Source: Bacteroidales bacterium UBA6244 (GTDB lineage Bacteria > Bacteroidota > Bacteroidia > Bacteroidales > F082). Taken from it: a stretch of 36,053 nt of DNA. Below the pieces are notes generated by a model. That model was given only the letters and a program-made list of their open reading frames with translations. It did not search any database and was not told the DNA's origin. Positions 31,509 to 36,053 of this stretch are shown here, piece by piece. The position numbers and the translations under genes are program-made. The stretch is from the NCBI GenBank assembly GCA_002440885.1, contig DJVY01000131.1, positions 22,513 through 58,565 on the forward strand, in the 5' to 3' direction. Position 1 is the stretch's first letter; every line of letters begins with the position of its first letter.

Positions 31509-31569
31509 AAACCCCACTTCAAAGTGCCGTAGGCACGACCGACATTGTAACCCTGGATTTCAATCCAGG
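31509..31569. repeat. Intergenic repeat module B, copy 2 (two hairpins)
   Basis: It has the same GTGCC-GTA-GGCAC hairpin, then CCTGGATT-TC-AATCCAGG. Relative to copy 1 a C-G pair became T-A on both arms, so the stem is kept. Confidence 0.75.
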
Positions 31570-31727
31570 TACCAAAAGGAGCATTGTCGTTGGTGAGGTT
31601 TTATTACCCGTTTTTTTTCTTATTAGCCATAAGCCTTTGAACCCAAAAACCTACCACTATTTTTGGTGCGAATTAATTGAGTGTAATTTAGATCGTTTCT
31701 AAATTTCAAAAAAAATTCATTTTACCC

Positions 31728-31759
31728 TTGCTTATTTAATTTTACTTTTTTTAAGTTTG
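31728..31759 (+). promoter_or_regulatory. Promoter of the surface-protein cluster
   Basis: TTG (31728-31730) and TAAGTTTG (31752-31759) are 21 nt apart. The predicted leader to the ATG at 31833 is about 65 nt. Confidence 0.6.
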
Positions 31760-31832
31760 TACCAAAATAACAAAGCGGGAATTTTAAAATTTAAAAAACC
31801 CAAGAAAATTACTGTAAAATCAACTAACAAAC

Positions 31833-32936
31833 ATGAAAAAATTTCATTTAAGAAGCCTTACAAAGGCCATGCTGTTAACCGCCGGAGCTGCCGTACTGGT
31901 AAGCGGAGGCATAATGCTGAACGGGTGCAAAAAAGACACCTCAACCCAAACTACCCAAAGCCCCGAAGTTGACCCCTCCGAGGCCATGGTAGCCCACATC
32001 CTTGAGTTTAAAGACAGGATGGCTCATTACCGTGAAAACCCGAACATGAAAGGAAGTGAGCAACTGCTCCAGATCGACTCTACCATTCTCGATTGGGAAG
32101 CCACCATCAACCTAACCTACTGCCATGCGTATCTCGATTTAGGCGAAATGGTTGTATTTGATACCATACTCGATATTCCTTTGGTAGAAGGCGATAGTAT
32201 AACCATCGCCAAAGCTTCGGAAAAGTATTACGACAACATCCTAGAAAGTATTCAGGATAAATATTTTATGGCCGAGTTTACCGAAAAAAGGCTTGTAAGC
32301 GTTGATCTGGAACCAGTAAACGGGGGCGATAGTTTGTGGATTAGCCTGGTTGTTGGGAATCCTGCCCAGCCATCCTTTCCAAACTACGACTGGTACTGGG
32401 GATTGAAGAAAGGTGTTTGCGAAACAAGTTTATATTTTGATGAAAAAGATGCAGCCATCGTACTGGCAGAGGAAGTTAGAAATCATTTTTATCAGGCTCC
32501 CCCCGAAAACTGTAGATGGTTTTTTACGAATATCATTACCTACGAAGATTTGAATGAAACCCCTATTATAAACCCTTATGATGAGCCCTATTACTTTCCC
32601 GGTACAGATATAAAAGAAGATAATTACTGCGATTATATGATTTATTATGCACATGAATCAGTTGCTCCCGGATTAATTGAAGATGTTATGTGTATAGAAG
32701 CCAGCACCGAAAAATTGTTTTACAAGCAAAGCTACATTAACATCACACAGGAGCATATCAATGAGTCACCCATTTTTCTAGAGGGACATATGAAAGTTCA
32801 AACTTGTACTTATTCTGGCGTAAGGATTTATGATGAACTATCCGAAAAGCATTTTTTACGACATGAGCTTGTTACAGATTTGGGTAGGAGGTTCGCTGCA
32901 TGTTCCATCGAAATTGAAGACATTGCGCAATACTAA
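31833..32936 (+). CDS. Lipoprotein of unknown function, first gene of surface cluster
   Basis: This 367-residue protein starts with a basic, hydrophobic signal and lipobox (LVSGGIMLNGC, Cys32). The residues after the Cys are KKDTSTQTTQSPEVDPSE, a flexible linker. The mature domain is acidic and aromatic, with stretches such as DYMIYYAHESVAPGLIEDVM and NYDWYWGLKKG. It ends IEIEDIAQY. I do not recognise the family. It is probably outer-membrane anchored. It is followed by the T9SS protein gene after only 4 bp, so they form one operon and may form a surface complex. Confidence 0.82.
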   Translation: MKKFHLRSLTKAMLLTAGAAVLVSGGIMLNGCKKDTSTQTTQSPEVDPSEAMVAHILEFKDRMAHYRENPNMKGSEQLLQIDSTILDWEATINLTYCHAYLDLGEMVVFDTILDIPLVEGDSITIAKASEKYYDNILESIQDKYFMAEFTEKRLVSVDLEPVNGGDSLWISLVVGNPAQPSFPNYDWYWGLKKGVCETSLYFDEKDAAIVLAEEVRNHFYQAPPENCRWFFTNIITYEDLNETPIINPYDEPYYFPGTDIKEDNYCDYMIYYAHESVAPGLIEDVMCIEASTEKLFYKQSYINITQEHINESPIFLEGHMKVQTCTYSGVRIYDELSEKHFLRHELVTDLGRRFAACSIEIEDIAQY

Positions 32937-32940
32937 AGCG

Positions 32941-34467
32941 ATGAAAAACATCAGCCTATTTATTACGATGCTTATGCCACTTGTAGCTTCCCTGCATGCG
33001 CAAGGAAGCTACAAGCTTGTGCTCGATGGGCCAAAGGATGAGCGATTTTCTTGTGTAGCGGTAAGTTCTGCCAGTGAATTTTTAGTCAGTAAAACTACTG
33101 AACTTTTTCAAGATCCGGTAGTCAGTGCAAGTGAAATCTACACTTTTACTAATAGCTCGCCTGATGACACACTGCGATGGGAGCTAAATCTGCTAAGAAC
33201 TGACACTGCATTAAGAGTTTTCGATATTCACTGTTTTCCTGATGATGGTTATTTGATTTCAGGCGTTGGTACTCACTTTACCAATATGAGTACACTAATT
33301 ATACACTCTAGGTTTAACTGGATGATGAGATTGGATGCAACAAAGAATTTGATATGGGAAGGATTTTATCCAATACCTGAAGGAATAAGCCAAACATCGG
33401 ATTTTTACGGGGTGTACGTTTTACCGCTAACATCGGGAAATTATCTGTTAGGACGCACCATAAGAGTTAATCCTGCGGTGTTGCATCTCGAATTGATTGA
33501 GACAAATCAACAGGGTGAAGTAGTTAAAACCAAACTTTTTGATGATTCACAGCTTGGGATAATCATGTCCTTAACCTATGACATGCAAGGCTCGTCCATA
33601 TTGTTACATCTTGTCGCCGGACAACAACTAAATAACTGTCAAAGCGGAACTGGTGCTTATATTCTTGATACCAACAGCTATGCCATCACTGGCAGTATAT
33701 GCTACCGAGAGAACGCCATTGGCTTCAATGAGCCATATAATGCTATGATAAGCCCCGATGGTCGACTTGTTGTGGCCGGTTCATATAGTAGCGTTAACAG
33801 TTCCAATAATAGTATAAATAGGTACTTGGGAGTGACGCGTTATGATACCTCTTACCAAATAACTAATCAAATATTACTTACTGCACCTGATACCATGACT
33901 TATGCAGCCTGGGGGGACTGCATTGACATCAACGAGCAGGGAGAAATATGTGTGGCTGCTTTATTTGACGCTGAGTTGGGTTGGTATACAGGTTATTATG
34001 ATTTAGTATATCTGGCAAAATTGGATTCGGAACTCAACCTGATGCACGAACGCTATATAGGGCGAGATGCTGAATACACCCCTATCTATGTAGCTGCCAC
34101 CGGGGACGGGGGCATTGCAGTTGTAGGGTCTCAATACGATTATTTGGTTAATCAATACGGTGAAGAAGACCCTTTTATCATAAAAACAGATGCCGGATTG
34201 TGGGTGGATACACCCGAACTACTTGAGGAAGACATACACCGAGCCTTGGTGTATCCAAACCCCGGAACAAGTGAGCTGAGTATACGAACCACCGTTAAAC
34301 AGGCTGTTTTTCGATTATATGACATCAGCGGGCATGCAATATTGGAGTGCCCCATAAATCAATTAACCACAACAATGCCAGTAGGTTATTTATCTAAAGG
34401 GGCGTATTGGTGGACAATCACTCAACACGAAAATGTATCGGATAGAGGTAAATGGATTAAACTTTAA
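32941..34467 (+). CDS. Secreted T9SS type A sorting-domain protein
   Basis: The start is placed at ATG 32941, 4 bp after the lipoprotein stop. It gives a signal peptide (MKNISLFITMLMPLVASLHA, cut near AQG). A longer frame back to 32830 runs through the lipoprotein coding region and lacks a signal. The 508-residue protein has a long beta-rich, propeller-like body with repeated blocks of the type DDGYLISGVG, DGRLVVAGSYSS and GDGGIAVVGSQYD. A T9SS sorting domain closes it (about 430-508, ALVYPNPGTSELSIR to RGKWIKL). The repeats recall delta-60/SBBP-type repeat proteins. It is secreted or surface exposed, with function unknown. Confidence 0.88.
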   Translation: MKNISLFITMLMPLVASLHAQGSYKLVLDGPKDERFSCVAVSSASEFLVSKTTELFQDPVVSASEIYTFTNSSPDDTLRWELNLLRTDTALRVFDIHCFPDDGYLISGVGTHFTNMSTLIIHSRFNWMMRLDATKNLIWEGFYPIPEGISQTSDFYGVYVLPLTSGNYLLGRTIRVNPAVLHLELIETNQQGEVVKTKLFDDSQLGIIMSLTYDMQGSSILLHLVAGQQLNNCQSGTGAYILDTNSYAITGSICYRENAIGFNEPYNAMISPDGRLVVAGSYSSVNSSNNSINRYLGVTRYDTSYQITNQILLTAPDTMTYAAWGDCIDINEQGEICVAALFDAELGWYTGYYDLVYLAKLDSELNLMHERYIGRDAEYTPIYVAATGDGGIAVVGSQYDYLVNQYGEEDPFIIKTDAGLWVDTPELLEEDIHRALVYPNPGTSELSIRTTVKQAVFRLYDISGHAILECPINQLTTTMPVGYLSKGAYWWTITQHENVSDRGKWIKL

Positions 34468-34479
34468 ATTTTTACAACA

Positions 34480-35622
34480 ATGAAAAATATTTTTAAACTA
34501 TTACTTACGTTTGTTTTAACGTGGTCAATAACAATTGTCTATGGGCAGATTACCACAGTTAACAACAACGTGACTTTATCAAAATACGCCAGTGCCATAG
34601 GCAAAGACAATGTATCGACAGGTTACTATTCAACAGCTATTGGGAGAAACAATCAGGCAACTGGTAATGGTTCGTTTTCGTTTGGTTTCACTAATTACAC
34701 AATCGGTGAGTATTCAGTAGCTATTGGAAGTTACTTAAAAACGACACAAAGCAATTCAATAATCATTGGCAGCGGACTCCAGAATACGCCCATGGAAAAC
34801 AATATCGCTAATTCGGTGATGATTGGAGGCTTTAGTAACCTGCCCACTTTGATAGTATTTGGATCCTCGAGTGGTATTGGGACAACCGGCAAAATCGGTA
34901 TCGGCAATGTAACCTCCCCCCTCGCTAAGCTCCACCTCCGTGCCGACGAGGGCGAGGATGCAGCCATATACGTGCAGCCACACAACTGGCTCGAGGGCGA
35001 TGGTGCGGGGCTCGCACTGGGCGATATGTCGCACGGCATCAGCGCCATGAAAGACAAGGGGCTTATTTTCAACACGTCCTCATCGTACAATTTCAACGGC
35101 GGTTTAATAAAATATGGTATGGACGCTCGCGAGGGTAGCGTGCTGTTATGCACCGACAGTGAGGGAACAGCCGTTTGGGCCCAGTTGGAGATGCCTGCCC
35201 CAAGCCCGTGGCTCACCAGCGGCACCAACGACATTTATTTTAGTGCCGGCAAAGTGGGCATCGGAACTATCAATACTTACGGCTACGAATTGGCCGTGCT
35301 GGGAAAAATTTTGGCCGATGAGGTGATGATTAAACACCCCGTTGATTGGGGCGATTATGTTTTTAAACCCGAATACAAACTCATGCCCGTTAACGAACTG
35401 GCCGCCTTTGTTAAGCTAAACAGCCATTTACCCGGTGTGCCTTCCGAAAAAGAAGTGTCGGAAAATGGCTACGGACTGGCTCAAATGAATGAAATTTTGT
35501 TGAAAAAAGTGGAGGAACTCACCCTGTATATCATCCAACAACAGGAAATGCTTCAAAAACAACAAGAAATTTCGCAAAAACAACAGGATGAAATCAACAA
35601 GCTGAAGGAAGTGATTTATTAG
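34480..35622 (+). CDS. Secreted YadA-head-like repeat protein with coiled-coil end
   Basis: This is a 380-residue protein. The signal peptide covers about 1-22 (cut near VYGQ). Residues about 35-105 form degenerate repeats of about 14 residues around SxAIGxxNxAT and GxYSVAIGS, as in trimeric-autotransporter head domains. The middle (LAKLHLRADEG, GKVGIGTIN) is the Bacteroidota tail-fibre-like beta region. The end, HPVDWGDYVFKPEYKLMPVN then HLPGVPSEKEV, leads into a coiled coil (about 335-380, KKVEELTLYIIQQQ). The coiled coil suggests a trimer. No T9SS tail is seen. It follows the preceding gene by 12 bp. Bases 34480-34880 are AT-rich and 34900-35330 clearly more GC-rich, suggesting mosaic origin. 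Confidence 0.85.
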   Translation: MKNIFKLLLTFVLTWSITIVYGQITTVNNNVTLSKYASAIGKDNVSTGYYSTAIGRNNQATGNGSFSFGFTNYTIGEYSVAIGSYLKTTQSNSIIIGSGLQNTPMENNIANSVMIGGFSNLPTLIVFGSSSGIGTTGKIGIGNVTSPLAKLHLRADEGEDAAIYVQPHNWLEGDGAGLALGDMSHGISAMKDKGLIFNTSSSYNFNGGLIKYGMDAREGSVLLCTDSEGTAVWAQLEMPAPSPWLTSGTNDIYFSAGKVGIGTINTYGYELAVLGKILADEVMIKHPVDWGDYVFKPEYKLMPVNELAAFVKLNSHLPGVPSEKEVSENGYGLAQMNEILLKKVEELTLYIIQQQEMLQKQQEISQKQQDEINKLKEVIY

Positions 35623-35794
35623 CTTCTGTAGGTTATTAAAGTTACTGAATAGGGCGAGGTTTGTAGCTGTAGCTTTTTTGCAACAAATTTTTCTGACTTA
35701 AACGGAGACCAACCTGCCTTATCGCTGTAACCTTAAATTGAAACAGCCAAAAATAATAGGTGTAGCGTGCTATTTTTTTTAAAACCATGACAAA

Positions 35795-36053
35795 ATGAAA
35801 AAAACATTCCTTTCGGGGGTAGTATTCTGCCTGATGGCCATGGCATTAACAGCCCAGGATCATAACACTGTCGAGTTTCGGTACGACGATTCCGGCAACC
35901 GGATTTTAAGGCACACCATATTTCTGGCTCCAACCGTTATTAAAGGTGCGGCCGCCGACACCTTACAAGAGGAGCCCGACGACAAAAACCAACCTGCCGA
36001 TGAAGTGGTGATACTTGAAAAAACGATACGCATTTTTCCAAACCCTACCCGTG
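35795..36053 (+). CDS. Secreted YD-repeat-like/T9SS protein, N-terminal part
   Basis: This frame begins with a signal peptide (MKKTFLSGVVFCLMAMALTA, cut after AQ). VEFRYDDSGNRILRHTI follows, which matches the YD (RHS-type) repeat core YDxxGNR. A Pro/Asp-rich linker leads to IRIFPNPTR at the window edge, the usual opening of a T9SS sorting domain. It would therefore be a short secreted protein (perhaps about 160 residues), cut here after 86 residues. In related genomes such proteins often precede giant RHS-type genes, but that lies beyond the window. The gap 35623-35794 shows no gene. Confidence 0.75.
   Translation, partial: MKKTFLSGVVFCLMAMALTAQDHNTVEFRYDDSGNRILRHTIFLAPTVIKGAAADTLQEEPDDKNQPADEVVILEKTIRIFPNPTR

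Noticed and set aside
29724..31569. CRISPR array
   Set aside because: The repeats are long, imperfect and irregularly spaced, few in number, and without cas genes.
29565..31832. Intact insertion sequence or integrative element
   Set aside because: No transposase, integrase or terminal inverted repeat with target duplication could be found.
32830..32940. Longer N-terminus for the T9SS protein
   Set aside because: It would overlap the lipoprotein coding region and lacks a signal peptide. The ATG at 32941 gives a standard one.
34731..35234. Open frame of 167 codons on the minus strand
   Set aside because: It is antisense to the YadA-like gene. The frame is open because of that gene's composition.

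Overview
The window looks like a chromosomal segment of a Bacteroidota bacterium, probably a free-living Bacteroidales-type lineage. The evidence is Bacteroidota-style promoters (a -7 box TAnnTTTG, sometimes with a -33 TTG/TTTG), secreted proteins with type IX secretion (T9SS)-like C-terminal domains, DUF4397, FISUMP and DUF6266 proteins, the tamB/tsaD divergent pair, and few Shine-Dalgarno sites. No tRNA, rRNA, CRISPR array, intact IS element or prophage was seen.

Layout. 1-3034 (minus) is the N-terminal ~1011 residues of an AddA/RecB-like helicase-nuclease, downstream of a TamB-like protein (3061-7569, minus). TamB is divergent, by only 15 bp, from tsaD (7585-8601). A lipoprotein (8643-9497, minus) follows. 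9754-14013 is a tightly coupled four-gene operon: a coiled-coil protein, a membrane protein with an OmpA-like periplasmic end, a Ras/Rab-like small GTPase and a soluble histidine kinase. This is the most intriguing system here. Next come clpS, nfeD-floA (membrane microdomains) and a long RelA/SpoT protein whose hydrolase active site looks destroyed. After a bidirectional terminator come a T9SS DUF4397 protein (minus), a CarH/LitR-like MerR-B12 regulator, cysQ and a FISUMP protein.

22580-25939 is a two-component system (RprXY-like) divergent from a secreted protein. Four helically phased TTAACC repeats sit between them, exactly where a response regulator would replace the -33 box. The kinase sensor and the secreted protein also share a hexaproline-RPER segment. 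Then follow a serine beta-lactamase-like hydrolase, an unannotated 53-residue membrane peptide, and a class V PLP enzyme.

29565-31832 is gene-poor. It is built from modular imperfect repeats with hairpins, flanking a DUF6266 gene whose upstream region carries tandem TTAACC-containing 11-mers like those of the two-component operator. The right end (31833-36053) is a surface/secretion cluster: a lipoprotein, a T9SS protein, a YadA-head-like repeat protein and the start of a YD-repeat-like secreted protein.

All domain assignments come from reading motifs and from memory of families. No database search was run.
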